Assembly (NCBI GenBank): GCA_046538105.1 | Contig: JBKHJO010000028.1 | Span: 1-35,131 of the forward strand | DNA length: 35,131 bases | Direction: 5' to 3' | Origin: JAWLEV01 sp046538105 | Lineage (GTDB): Bacteria; Chloroflexota; Anaerolineae; UBA1429 | Part shown: positions 15,850 through 24,413 of the stretch, in pieces | How positions within the stretch are numbered: the stretch's first letter is position 1 | Layout: each line of letters starts with the position of its first letter | Program-made: the position numbers and the translations under genes | Notes under the pieces: generated by a model | Told to the model about the DNA's origin: nothing | What the model saw: the letters and a program-made list of their open reading frames with translations, nothing else | The model's database searches: none

Positions 15850-17271
15850 ATGACGGAGCGATCTTCATATACCCACGAGACGTACCTCTCTCCTCTTACC
15901 TGGCGCTACGGCAGCGAGGAGATGCGCCGTGTATGGTCCCAGGCGGAAAAGCGCCGGTTGTGGCGACGCATCTGGGTGGCCCTGGCTGAGGCCCAGGCGG
16001 AGGCGGGCTTGGTCACAGAGGAGCAGGTGGCCGATCTGCGAGAGCATCGGGAGAAGATCGATTGGGAGCGGGCCCAGGAGATCGAGGCCGAACTGCGCCA
16101 CGATCTGATGGCCGAGGTAAAGGCCTATGCTGAGCAATGCCCCGTGGGCGGGAGGATCATCCACCTGGGAGCCACCAGCATGGATATAGAGGACAATGCC
16201 GACGCCCTGCGCTTTCGAGAGAGCCTTCAGTTGATACGTCGGAGGCTGATGGCCGTCCTGGACGCCTTTGCCGAGCATATGGAGGCCGAGGCCGATACCG
16301 TCATCATGGCCTATACCCATATTCAACCTGCCGAACCTACCACTCTGGGCTATCGCCTGGCCCAGTATGGACAGGATTTTTTGGAGGATCTGGAGGCGCT
16401 GGATCGCCTGCTCCCCCGCATCCGAGGCAAGGGATTCAAGGGGGCCGTGGGCACATCGGCCTCCTATGCCCATCTGCTGGAGGACAGCGACATGACCCCC
16501 CGGGAGATGGAGCGGCGTATCATGGAAAAGTTGAATCTCTCCGCCTATCCTGTGAGCACCCAGACCTATCCACGCAAGATGGACTATGATATCCTCTGCG
16601 CCCTGGCCGCCGTGGCCCAGTCGGCACACAAATTCGCGCTGGACTTGCGCCTGCTCCAGTCTCCCGTTTTTGGGGAACTATCGGAGCCCTTTGGTAAGCG
16701 GCAGGTGGGATCCTCGGCCATGCCCTTTAAGCGCAACCCCATCACTTCGGAGAGCACCTGTTCCCTGGCCCGCTATGTAGCCGGGCTGCCCCGCGCGGCC
16801 TGGGATAACGCGGCCCTTTCGGCGTTGGAGCGTACCCTGGACGATTCGGCCAACCGGCGCATCGTTCTACCCGGGGCATTTCTGGCCGTGGACGAGATCC
16901 TGCGGCGCGTTCGACGGGTGGTGAATGGGTTGCGCGTGGGGCGGGAGGCCATACGGCGCAATATGCGCACCTATGGCCCTTTTGCGGCCACAGAGCCCCT
17001 GCTTATGGCCCTGGTCAAGGCGGGCGCCAGCCGTCAGGAGATGCACGAGCGTATCCGGGATTGTAGTATGGAGGCCTGGGAGGGCATCCAGGATGGTGAG
17101 GAAAACCCTCTGGCGGACCTGTTGGCCGCCGATCAGGCCATCACCACCTATCTATCACCAGAGGAGGTACGTGCTATCGTGGGGGCAGGGGCTGACGTGG
17201 GCGATGCTCCCCAGCGCACGCGGGAATTGGCGCGGATTATCAGAGACAGAGTAGAGAAAAAATGGCAATGA
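15850..17271 (+). CDS. purB: Adenylosuccinate lyase
   Basis: The 473-residue fumarase/aspartase-superfamily enzyme cleaves SAICAR to AICAR plus fumarate, and adenylosuccinate to AMP plus fumarate. It serves both the main pathway and the AMP branch. Visible are HLGATSMDIEDNADAL, MAYTHIQPAEPTTLGYRLA, GAVGTSASYAHLLED, and the signature loop GKRQVGSSAMPFKRNPITSE with the catalytic Ser. The Met/Lys-rich mobile loop and AWDNAALSALERTLDDSANRR fit the family; the longer form (over 470 residues) resembles the animal-type lyase. GAGGAGG lies ahead of the ATG, 18 bases after purQ. Confidence 0.96.
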   Translation: MTERSSYTHETYLSPLTWRYGSEEMRRVWSQAEKRRLWRRIWVALAEAQAEAGLVTEEQVADLREHREKIDWERAQEIEAELRHDLMAEVKAYAEQCPVGGRIIHLGATSMDIEDNADALRFRESLQLIRRRLMAVLDAFAEHMEAEADTVIMAYTHIQPAEPTTLGYRLAQYGQDFLEDLEALDRLLPRIRGKGFKGAVGTSASYAHLLEDSDMTPREMERRIMEKLNLSAYPVSTQTYPRKMDYDILCALAAVAQSAHKFALDLRLLQSPVFGELSEPFGKRQVGSSAMPFKRNPITSESTCSLARYVAGLPRAAWDNAALSALERTLDDSANRRIVLPGAFLAVDEILRRVRRVVNGLRVGREAIRRNMRTYGPFAATEPLLMALVKAGASRQEMHERIRDCSMEAWEGIQDGEENPLADLLAADQAITTYLSPEEVRAIVGAGADVGDAPQRTRELARIIRDRVEKKWQ

Positions 17272-17352
17272 TGATATAATTTTCGTTGTGGGTTACTGAT
17301 TTTTGTTCGGAGTTGAGCGTTACGTCCGGCTATTGTGTGGGAGGGAATTTGC

Positions 17353-18138
17353 ATGGCGTTTAAACCGTTGGTGTTTGGCGAGAAACTGATCGAGGGCAAG
17401 ACCAAGATCATCTATGCGCATCCCCAAAAGGAAGATGTGGTCTATATGCTTCATAAGGACAGCATCTCCGCCGGTGATGGCACGCGCATGGACACGTTGC
17501 CCGGCAAGGGAGAATTGACCTGTCGTACTACGTCGAACGTGTTTTATCTGTTGGAGGAGGAAGGAGTGGACACCCACTATATCGGTGTGGTGGGTGAGGC
17601 CACAAACCTTGTTACCAGGTGTGAGATGATCCCCCTTGAGGTGATCATGCGCCGCATTGCCACCGGGCACTATATCATGCGTAATCCCGACATGGAGGAG
17701 GGGACGCGCTTTGACCCTGTGCTGGTAGAGTTCACCTTCAAGGACGATGAACTCCACGATCCCCTCATCACGGAGGAAGAGATCGTGGAGCGGGGCATTG
17801 CCACGGAGGACGAGATCGAATTTATGATAGAGACGGCTCGTCAGGTGTTCGGCATTCTGGAGGAGGCCTGGGCAAAACAGGACGTGACCCTCGTGGATGG
17901 CAAGATCGAGTTCGGACGGGCCGTATCGGATGGGCGCCTGTTGGTGGCTGACGTCATCGACAATGATTCCTGGCGTATCTGGCCCGAGGGCGACAAGGAC
18001 AAGATGCTGGACAAGCAGATCTATCGCGATATGCCCGAGGTGACCGATGAGGGCATGGCCGAGGTGCAGAGGAACTATGCTATCGTGGCTGAGATGACCG
18101 ACGAGTTTGTGGAAGAGGATCTGCAGGAGGGCGTTTGA
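17353..18138 (+). CDS. purC: SAICAR synthetase, animal PAICS-like type
   Basis: The 261-residue ligase joins CAIR and aspartate with ATP to give SAICAR. It opens EKLIEGKTKIIYA. Further marks are SAGDGTRMDTLPGKG, RCEMIPLEVIMRRIATGHY, RNPDMEEGTRFDPVLVEF, FKDDELHDPLI, TLVDGKIEFG and LVADVIDNDSWRIWPEGD. The long insert between KDD and LVD, and the string ADVIDNDSWR, closely match my recollection of the SAICAR-synthetase half of animal PAICS rather than E. coli PurC. The ATG at 17353 is used, not the GTG at 17335, because GGGAGGGA lies between them. TATAAT at 17275-17280 could be part of an extra promoter, but no good -35 box accompanies it. purE follows after one base. Confidence 0.96.
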   Translation: MAFKPLVFGEKLIEGKTKIIYAHPQKEDVVYMLHKDSISAGDGTRMDTLPGKGELTCRTTSNVFYLLEEEGVDTHYIGVVGEATNLVTRCEMIPLEVIMRRIATGHYIMRNPDMEEGTRFDPVLVEFTFKDDELHDPLITEEEIVERGIATEDEIEFMIETARQVFGILEEAWAKQDVTLVDGKIEFGRAVSDGRLLVADVIDNDSWRIWPEGDKDKMLDKQIYRDMPEVTDEGMAEVQRNYAIVAEMTDEFVEEDLQEGV

Positions 18139-18139
18139 T

Positions 18140-18625
18140 ATGTCGGGACGTATAGTCATCGTCATGGGTTCCAAGAGCGATTTGGATCACGTGGAGGGGA
18201 TCACGGCGCAGTTGGACGCCTGGGACATCCCCTACGACCTTCACGTGGGATCGGCGCACAAGAGCGTACGCCACGTCCTGCGCCTCTTACAGGATTATGA
18301 GAATGCTGATGAACCCATCGTTTATATCACCGTGGCGGGCCGTTCCAATGCACTGGGAGGCATGGTGGACACCAACACCGCTCATCCTGTGATCACCTGC
18401 CCCCCCATCTCTTCCACCTTTGCTGGAGCCGATATCTACTCGTCACTGCGTATGCCCAGTGGCGTTGCCCCCCTGGTTGTTCTGGCTCCCGAGGGAGCAG
18501 CCCTGGCGGCAGCCAAAATGTTGGCCCTCTCCGATGACGACCTCCGTGCGACGGTGACTGAATATCAAAAAACGCTCCGGGACGAGGTGCTTGCCGCGGA
18601 TGAGGAGGTGTATGGCACATCGTAG
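18140..18625 (+). CDS. purE: AIR carboxylase, class II PurE
   Basis: The 161-residue enzyme makes CAIR directly from AIR and CO2. VIVMGSKSDLDHVEGI opens it, and GSAHKSVRHVL (H40, K41) and VAGRSNALGGMVDTNTAHP follow. PPISSTFAGADIYSSLRMPS and LAPEGAALAAAKMLAL close the core. The SAHK and AGRSNALG forms and the SSLRMPSG segment are class II (animal-type) marks; class I enzymes, which need PurK to make N5-CAIR, have SAHRTP. The lack of purK here agrees. ATG 18140 follows the purC stop after one base, with GCAGGAGGG as ribosome site, so the two behave like the two halves of animal PAICS split into separate genes. Confidence 0.93.
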   Translation: MSGRIVIVMGSKSDLDHVEGITAQLDAWDIPYDLHVGSAHKSVRHVLRLLQDYENADEPIVYITVAGRSNALGGMVDTNTAHPVITCPPISSTFAGADIYSSLRMPSGVAPLVVLAPEGAALAAAKMLALSDDDLRATVTEYQKTLRDEVLAADEEVYGTS

Positions 18626-18657
18626 CGTTTATGAAATGTCAGAAAGGTTGTGATGTC

Positions 18658-20085
18658 ATGTGTGAAGGATGCATGTGTCATAGCGGGCCGAAGGAGGCAT
18701 GTGGCGTGTTTGGGGTCTATGCGCGAGGAGAGGCCGTAGCGCGCCTCACGTTCTTTGGGCTTTATGCTTTACAGCACAGAGGGCAGGAGAGCGCGGGGAT
18801 CGCCGTCTCTGACGGACGGCGGGCAACGCTACATAAGGAGATGGGACTCGTGTCTCAGGTATTTAACGAGGACAATCTCAAACCGTTGCAGGGCCACATC
18901 GCCGTGGGGCACGTGCGCTATTCCACGGCGGGGTCCTCTCGTCGCCTGGGGGCGCAGCCATTTCTCCTCGATTCGGCGCTGGGGCCTGTGGCTATGGCAC
19001 ACAATGGAAATCTGGTCAATACGGATAAACTCCGGGAGAGCCTTTTTACCCGCGGGGTGGGTCTCGCCTCCTCAACCGATACGGAGGTCATGCTTCAGAT
19101 GCTGGCCGGCGCCGAGGGCGACACGTGGGAGGAACGCATTCGGGGGATGATGAGGGAGGCCAAAGGGGCCTACTCTTCGACGATCCTGACCCGCGATGCC
19201 CTGTATGCCGTGCGGGATCCGTGGGGCTTTCGCCCCTTGAGTATGGGGCGCCTGAACGGCGGCTGGGTCGTGGCCTCGGAGAGTTGTGCCTTACAGACCG
19301 TAGGAGCCAGCGACATCCAAGAGATCCCTCGGGGGGCTATCGTGTCCATCGATGACCAGGGGGCCCGCATCGTGCAGGGCGTACCAGAGGAGAAATCCAG
19401 CCTGTGTATCTTTGAATATATTTATTTTGCGCGGCCCGACAGTATCATCGATGGCCAGCTCATCCATCGCGTGCGTCAATCACTGGGGCGGCAACTGGCG
19501 CGGGAGCATCCCGTGGATGCGGACCTGGTCATGGGCGTGCCCGATTCGGCGACGCCAGCGGCCATCGGCTACGCACAGGAATCTGGCATACCCTATGGAG
19601 AAGGCCTGATAAAGAATCGCTATATCGGACGCACCTTTATTCAACCCAGCGACCGCCTGCGCAAGGCGGGGGTCGCCCTCAAGTTCAATCCCCTTTCAGA
19701 TATCCTTCGGGGCAAGCGGATCGTGGTCGTCGACGACTCTATCGTGCGGGGCTATACGAGCAAGCCCACCATGCGTCTGCTGCGCGAGGCCGGGGCGCGC
19801 GAGATACATATGCGCATCTCTTCCCCACCTATAAAGCATCCCTGCTTTATGGGCGTCGATATGGCCACCTATGAGGAGTTGATCGCTCATCGCTTGACTG
19901 TGCCCGAGATCAAGGAGCATATTGGGGCCGATTCGCTGGGCTATCTCAGCCTCGAAGGGTTGGCAAAGGCCGCAAATCGTCCCCCTGATCATTTCTGCCT
20001 CTCCTGTTTCGTCGGCGAGTATCCCTTTGAGAAAAAGGCAGGGGGATTCGTCACCGAGGAGGAGCGCGTTCGTCAAACTAGCTGA
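18658..20085 (+). CDS. purF: Amidophosphoribosyltransferase with Cys-rich propeptide and probable 4Fe-4S site
   Basis: The 475-residue enzyme makes 5-phosphoribosylamine from PRPP and glutamine, the first pathway step. The mature nucleophile is C15 in KEACGVFGVYARG; the first 14 residues should be removed by self-cleavage. That propeptide is unusually rich in Cys (C2, C5, C7). The N-terminal hydrolase shows LQHRGQESAGIAV and VRYSTAGSS. The PRPP site is RIVVVDDSIVRGYTS. Cys in SLCIFEYIYFARPDS, KHPCFMGVDM and HFCLSCF matches the four-Cys iron-sulfur pattern of the Bacillus-type enzyme, which makes it oxygen-sensitive. The frame is open from ATG 18631, and ATG 18670 is also possible. I chose 18658 for its spacing from AGAAAGG. 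Confidence 0.95.
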   Translation: MCEGCMCHSGPKEACGVFGVYARGEAVARLTFFGLYALQHRGQESAGIAVSDGRRATLHKEMGLVSQVFNEDNLKPLQGHIAVGHVRYSTAGSSRRLGAQPFLLDSALGPVAMAHNGNLVNTDKLRESLFTRGVGLASSTDTEVMLQMLAGAEGDTWEERIRGMMREAKGAYSSTILTRDALYAVRDPWGFRPLSMGRLNGGWVVASESCALQTVGASDIQEIPRGAIVSIDDQGARIVQGVPEEKSSLCIFEYIYFARPDSIIDGQLIHRVRQSLGRQLAREHPVDADLVMGVPDSATPAAIGYAQESGIPYGEGLIKNRYIGRTFIQPSDRLRKAGVALKFNPLSDILRGKRIVVVDDSIVRGYTSKPTMRLLREAGAREIHMRISSPPIKHPCFMGVDMATYEELIAHRLTVPEIKEHIGADSLGYLSLEGLAKAANRPPDHFCLSCFVGEYPFEKKAGGFVTEEERVRQTS

Positions 20086-20096
20086 AGGAGGAGAGT

Positions 20097-21356
20097 ATGA
20101 AGGTACTCGTTGTGGGGTCCGGCGGTCGAGAACATACCCTCGTCTGGGCACTGGATCGCTCACCTCAGACGGTGGAGATCCAGATTGCGCCTGGCAACGG
20201 CGGCACCTCGCAGTTGGCTACCAACGTTCCCATCGCTGCCGATGACATTCCCGCCCTGGTCTATCACGCTGAGGAGGAAGGCGTCGACCTGGTCGTGGTG
20301 GGCCCTGAGGTGCCCCTTTCATTGGGCTTGACTGATGCCATGCAGGACAGCGGGATACGCGTCTTTGGCCCCACGAAACGTGCTGCGCGCATCGAGTCTT
20401 CCAAGGCCTACAGCAAGGATTTCATGCGCGATCACAATATCCCCACCGCCCCCTATGCCATCTTTGAGGATTATGATCGTGCCAGAGCCTATCTTCAGGA
20501 ACACCCGGCGCCCATCGTGGTAAAGGCCAGCGGGCTGGCCGCGGGCAAGGGGTCCATCGTCTGTCAGACTGACGAGGAGGCTCTGCAAGCCCTGGATGAG
20601 ATCATGCGGGAGCGCGCCTTTGGCGAGGCGGGCGACCTGGTGGTCATCGAAGAGTGCTTGGAAGGCGAGGAGGTCTCGGTACTCGCCTTCTCCGATGGCC
20701 AGACGGTGGCTCCCATGGTGCTGGCCCAGGATCACAAGTCAGCCTATGATGGGGATCGGGGACCGAATACGGGAGGCATGGGTTGCTATGCCCCTGCGCC
20801 TCTTTTGGATGAGGTCATGTTGGAGCGGGTGATCGATGAGGTGCTACAACCGACGGTGGATGGCCTGCGACGCATGGGCACTCCCTATATGGGCGTGCTA
20901 TATGCCGGGCTCGTGCTCTCCGATGGCGGTTTTCAGGTATTGGAGTTCAACTGCCGTTTTGGCGATCCGGAGGCCCAGGTTATCCTCCCCCTCTTGGAGA
21001 ACGATCTGGTATCGGTGCTGGAAGCCTGCATCGATGGGACTCTGGACGAGGTCGAACTGCGCTGGTCGGACAAGACGTGCGTGTGCGTGGTCATGGCCTC
21101 GGGCGGTTATCCGGTAGAGTATGAGACGGGATACGAGATCGAGGGCTTGGAAGAGGATCTGCCCAATACCTTTGTATTTCATGCGGGGACCAGGTGCGAG
21201 GACGGCCGCGTGCTCACCGCTGGAGGGCGCGTGCTTGGCGTGACGGCCTGGGATGACGATCTGCAGAGCGCTGTGGAGAGAGCCTATGCACGGGCCGATC
21301 TCATTCACTGGCCGAATGCTATGATGCGCCGGGATATAGGTGCCAAGGGATTATAG
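20097..21356 (+). CDS. purD: Glycinamide ribonucleotide synthetase
   Basis: The 419-residue ATP-grasp enzyme joins phosphoribosylamine and glycine. Marks are MKVLVVGSGGREHTLVWAL, VVVGPEVPLSLGLTDAM, FGPTKRAARIESSKAYSKDF, VVKASGLAAGKGSIVC, SVLAFSDGQTVAPMVLAQDHK, GDRGPNTGGMGCYAPAP and VLEFNCRFGDPEAQVILPLL. The length is the family's usual size. GAAGGAGGAG precedes the ATG, 11 bases after purF. It acts in the cytosol between PurF and the formyltransferase PurN, both in this gene run. Confidence 0.97.
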   Translation: MKVLVVGSGGREHTLVWALDRSPQTVEIQIAPGNGGTSQLATNVPIAADDIPALVYHAEEEGVDLVVVGPEVPLSLGLTDAMQDSGIRVFGPTKRAARIESSKAYSKDFMRDHNIPTAPYAIFEDYDRARAYLQEHPAPIVVKASGLAAGKGSIVCQTDEEALQALDEIMRERAFGEAGDLVVIEECLEGEEVSVLAFSDGQTVAPMVLAQDHKSAYDGDRGPNTGGMGCYAPAPLLDEVMLERVIDEVLQPTVDGLRRMGTPYMGVLYAGLVLSDGGFQVLEFNCRFGDPEAQVILPLLENDLVSVLEACIDGTLDEVELRWSDKTCVCVVMASGGYPVEYETGYEIEGLEEDLPNTFVFHAGTRCEDGRVLTAGGRVLGVTAWDDDLQSAVERAYARADLIHWPNAMMRRDIGAKGL

Positions 21357-21366
21357 GGGACGTACC

Positions 21367-22392
21367 ATGATAAAGAGCGCGTATGAGGCGGCGGGCGTCG
21401 ATATCGAGGCCGGTAACGAGGCCGTGGCGTTGATGAACAAAGCCGTGCGTTCCACGTACGGCCCAGAGGTTCTGCGGGGCATCGGGGCCTTTGGCGGCCT
21501 GTATGATGCCGACGGCGTTAAGGGGCTGGAGGATCCCGTGTTGGTGGCCTCCACCGATGGGGTGGGCACCAAGACCATCGTGGCCGGCGCCATGAACAGT
21601 TATGAGACGTTGGGGTGGGATATCGTCAATCACTGTATCGACGATATCCTCGTGCAGGGAGCCGAACCCCTTTTCTTCCTCGATTATATTGCCACTCCCA
21701 CCCTTGATCCCCAGCGGATCGCCACCATCGTGGAGGGCGTGGCGGCCGCCTGCCGCAAGGCGGGCTGTGCTATCCTGGGGGGCGAGACGGCCGAGATGCC
21801 CGATGTGTACGCCCCCGGGCAGATGGACCTGGTGGGAACCATCGTCGGGTTGGTGGAGCGGGGGGAGATCATCGACGGATCCGCCATCGCGCCCGACGAC
21901 GTGCTGGTGGGATTGCCCTCCACTGGCCTGCATACCAACGGCTTCTCTCTTGTGCGCAGCATCTTTGATACGGCGGACTATGAAAAGTATGAGAAGGATC
22001 TGGGTTGCACTTTGGGTGAGGCCCTCGTGGAGCCCCATCGCTCCTATCTGCCCCATGTGCGGGCGTTGCGCGAGGTGGTAGAGATCAAGGGGTTGTCCCA
22101 CATCACGGGCGGAGGCTTTGTGGATAATATCCCCCGCATTCTGCCCACGGGGGTGCGGGCTATCGTGGATCGCAGCGCCTGGCAGGTGCCTCCCCTCTTC
22201 CGACGCATCGCGGAGGCGGGCGATGTCGATCATGACGAGATGTATCACGTCTTTAATATGGGCATCGGCTTGGTCGTCGTCGTGGCTGCCGACGCGGTGG
22301 AGGCTGCCCTGGATGTTATGGAAAAAGAGGGCGCTTGTGTGATGGGTCGTATTGTAGAGGACACGTCAGGAAAGCAGGTGGAGATGATATGA
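21367..22392 (+). CDS. purM: Phosphoribosylformylglycinamidine cyclo-ligase (AIR synthetase)
   Basis: The 341-residue enzyme closes the ring of FGAM to AIR with ATP. It starts with YEAAGVDIEAGNEAVALM. VASTDGVGTKTIVA, VNHCIDDILVQGAEPLFFLD, GGETAEMPDVYAPGQMDLVG, GLPSTGLHTNGFSLVR and HITGGGFVDNIPRILP follow. It is a homologue of PurL and of SelD, which is also in this window. The ATG at 21367 fits the family start; an in-frame GTG at 21340 inside the purD end is rejected. Its stop overlaps the purN start as ATGA. Confidence 0.97.
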   Translation: MIKSAYEAAGVDIEAGNEAVALMNKAVRSTYGPEVLRGIGAFGGLYDADGVKGLEDPVLVASTDGVGTKTIVAGAMNSYETLGWDIVNHCIDDILVQGAEPLFFLDYIATPTLDPQRIATIVEGVAAACRKAGCAILGGETAEMPDVYAPGQMDLVGTIVGLVERGEIIDGSAIAPDDVLVGLPSTGLHTNGFSLVRSIFDTADYEKYEKDLGCTLGEALVEPHRSYLPHVRALREVVEIKGLSHITGGGFVDNIPRILPTGVRAIVDRSAWQVPPLFRRIAEAGDVDHDEMYHVFNMGIGLVVVVAADAVEAALDVMEKEGACVMGRIVEDTSGKQVEMI

Positions 22393-22997
22393 AACGTTTA
22401 GCCGTTCTCATATCGGGTACGGGTACGAACTTGCAGGCCATCATCGATGCCACCGAGGCGGGTGTCCTGCCCGACACAGAGGTCTCTGTGGTGGTATCCA
22501 ACCGGGGGGACGCCTACGGCCTGCAACGGGCGGAGAGGCATGGTATCCCCACGATCTATCATCCCCTTGAGCCCTACCGTGAGGCCGGCCTCTCGCGCCG
22601 GGAATACGATGCGGACCTGGTCGAAAGGCTGGAGCCGTATGATCCCGATTTGGTGGTCATGGCCGGATGGATGCACGTCTTTAGTATGGCCTTCCTCAGG
22701 CATTACCCCGTTCTGAACCTTCACCCGGCGTTGCCGGGGATGTTTCCCGGTATGCACGCCATAGAGGAGGCCTATGAGGCCTTTCAGCGGGGAGAGATCG
22801 AGCATACGGGCGTGATGGTCCATCGTGTGCCAGATGAGGCAGTGGATGCCGGTCCCGTGGTCATCAAGCGAAAGGTGCCCATCTATCCCTCCGATACCCT
22901 TGACGATCTGGAGGAACGTATCCACGGGGTGGAGCATGAAATCTATGTGCAGGCCATCGCCCAGGAGTTGGGAATCGAACTGCGCAAAGGAGATTGA
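22389..22997 (+). CDS. purN: Glycinamide ribonucleotide formyltransferase
   Basis: The 202-residue enzyme transfers a formyl group from 10-formyltetrahydrofolate to GAR. Marks are LAVLISGTGTNLQAIID, VSNRGDAYGLQRAE, LVVMAGWMHVFSMAFLRHYP, the catalytic LNLHPALPGMFPGMHAIE (Asn and His) and GVMVHRVPDEAVDAGPVV with the catalytic Asp. The ATG at 22389 overlaps the purM stop by four bases, so coupling is likely; the open frame upstream to 22335 lies inside purM. It is the last gene of the purine run. purH is not seen downstream. Confidence 0.96.
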   Translation: MKRLAVLISGTGTNLQAIIDATEAGVLPDTEVSVVVSNRGDAYGLQRAERHGIPTIYHPLEPYREAGLSRREYDADLVERLEPYDPDLVVMAGWMHVFSMAFLRHYPVLNLHPALPGMFPGMHAIEEAYEAFQRGEIEHTGVMVHRVPDEAVDAGPVVIKRKVPIYPSDTLDDLEERIHGVEHEIYVQAIAQELGIELRKGD

Positions 22998-23015
22998 AAT
23001 GAACAGGCGACCGAT

Positions 23016-23735
23016 CTAGTTCCAATTATAGATGTGGTCCAATATGACCGAGTGCAAGGCCCGCGTGCAGCGTTCGCAGAACCCCCAGCCCATCTCCGAT
23101 TCTTCTATGGCATAGGCGGCAAGTTCGTCCACAGTGGCCGCATGGCGCATAGCACAGGGGCTGGTACAATGCATCTCCAACCCCAGTCGCGATACATTCT
23201 CCTCGCGTCCGAACCTGGGGATACCGAATACATGCCCCAGATGATGGCGCACAAGCCGTGCAATGGCCAGGCGACGTACATGATCGTCGCTCAGTTGGCG
23301 CACGCGATAGACGGACATGACCGCCGTCGTCCCCGGATAACTGGTCCCTAAACTGTAGCGATTGGGACGCAGCTTGGCCAGCGGGGAGGGGAAATCGGTA
23401 AGATCCTGATTCAGGAGGGCCAAATTATACGAGGGATGCACGCGCTGCCAGGGCGCCTGACGCACAAGTTCCAAAAAGAGGGGAGCGATGATGCGTTTCA
23501 GTTCGTCATTGTAACTGGACTCGACGTACCACTGGGTACCCTTGCGTGCTTTATAGGGCATGGGGGTGGGGACGAGGCGGGTCCCCAGCACACGCATGCG
23601 CACGGGCGATGTCTTGAGAGCGATGGGTCGGCGCAGATAGAGCCACTCCAGCGTCTGCTCGACCGTTCTCTTTAATATCTCGATCTCTTCTCTATGGACA
23701 CCTTCAGACCAGGTGACGTAGATGGACTTGAACAT
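23016..23735 (-). CDS. Archaemetzincin-like putative zinc protease with altered active site
   Basis: The 239-residue protein has the layout of archaemetzincins, whose signature is HExxHxxGxxHC-x4-CxM followed by CxxC. Here the helix reads H164-H165-L-G-H168-VFG, so the catalytic Glu is His. After an insertion come H189-C190, C194, M196 and then C220-ER-C223. The N-terminal half (residues 1-130) has the segment RVLGTRLVPTP also typical of the family. Residues for zinc and the structural second metal seem kept, but peptidase activity through the usual Glu looks unlikely. The gene converges on purN with 18 bases between and has only a weak ribosome site. The family call is by motif only. Confidence 0.65.
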   Translation of the reverse strand: MFKSIYVTWSEGVHREEIEILKRTVEQTLEWLYLRRPIALKTSPVRMRVLGTRLVPTPMPYKARKGTQWYVESSYNDELKRIIAPLFLELVRQAPWQRVHPSYNLALLNQDLTDFPSPLAKLRPNRYSLGTSYPGTTAVMSVYRVRQLSDDHVRRLAIARLVRHHLGHVFGIPRFGREENVSRLGLEMHCTSPCAMRHAATVDELAAYAIEESEMGWGFCERCTRALHSVILDHIYNWN

Positions 23736-23849
23736 GGAATAGCCGTCTGCCTTCTTTTCATCTTTCGGATCTTAATTATGCCATAGTGAATCCGTTTTGG
23801 CAAAAATATGTGCTTCTTCTATGGGCTGGGAAAAAGGGAGGGGGACTGG

Positions 23850-24413
23850 CTATTCGGAGGGTATCTCCACGCCGTCCTTTAGTACTCCGATACCGGGCAG
23901 GTTGCGGTAGAGGCCGCCGGCGTCCAGTCCATAGCCCACCACAAAGCGGTCGGGCAGTTCCAGGCCGTGATAGGCCAGCGGAATGTTGATCAGGCGTCGG
24001 TAGGGGCGGTCGAACAGCACGCAGACTTTTAGGCTCGCGGGACGCCGCGTGCGCAGGGTGCGCAATAGATAGCTGAGGGTCAATCCCGTATCGATGACAT
24101 CCTCCACAAAGAGGACATGACGCCCCGAGATGGTGTGATCCAGGTCCTTGGTGATGCGCACGGAGCCCGATTCCCTGTCGGGCTGATAGCGCGAGATGGC
24201 CATGAAATCGACGGTGACGGGAATAGTGATGTGGCGTAAAAGATCAGCCATGAATATCACCACGCCATTGAGTACCCCCACGAGAAGGAGATTCATCCCC
24301 GCATAGTCCTCGGATATACGTCGCCCCATTTCGGCGACGCGCTCCTGGAGCATCTCCTCATCGTAGATGGTCTCGGAGATATCGTCGGCGATGGAAGGAC
24401 TATGTCTCGTCAT
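23850..24413 (-). CDS. hpt: Hypoxanthine phosphoribosyltransferase
   Basis: The 187-residue salvage enzyme converts hypoxanthine (and often guanine) plus PRPP to the nucleotide. LLVGVLNGVVIFMADLLRHI contains the first loop. VDFMAISRYQ follows, then the PRPP motif VLFVEDVIDTGLTLSYLL (E104, D105), and near the end the base-binding LPDRFVVGYGLDAGGLYRNL. Length is normal. It overlaps the end of the upstream 142-residue gene by 14 bases, which suggests translational coupling. Its location next to the de novo purine run fits a purine role. The gene sits on the opposite strand from that run, so it is regulated separately. Confidence 0.94.
   Translation of the reverse strand: MTRHSPSIADDISETIYDEEMLQERVAEMGRRISEDYAGMNLLLVGVLNGVVIFMADLLRHITIPVTVDFMAISRYQPDRESGSVRITKDLDHTISGRHVLFVEDVIDTGLTLSYLLRTLRTRRPASLKVCVLFDRPYRRLINIPLAYHGLELPDRFVVGYGLDAGGLYRNLPGIGVLKDGVEIPSE

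Noticed and set aside
17252..17280. Promoter before purC (TATAAT at 17275-17280)
   Set aside because: No acceptable -35 box lies at 16-18 bases. It is mentioned in the purC entry but not called.
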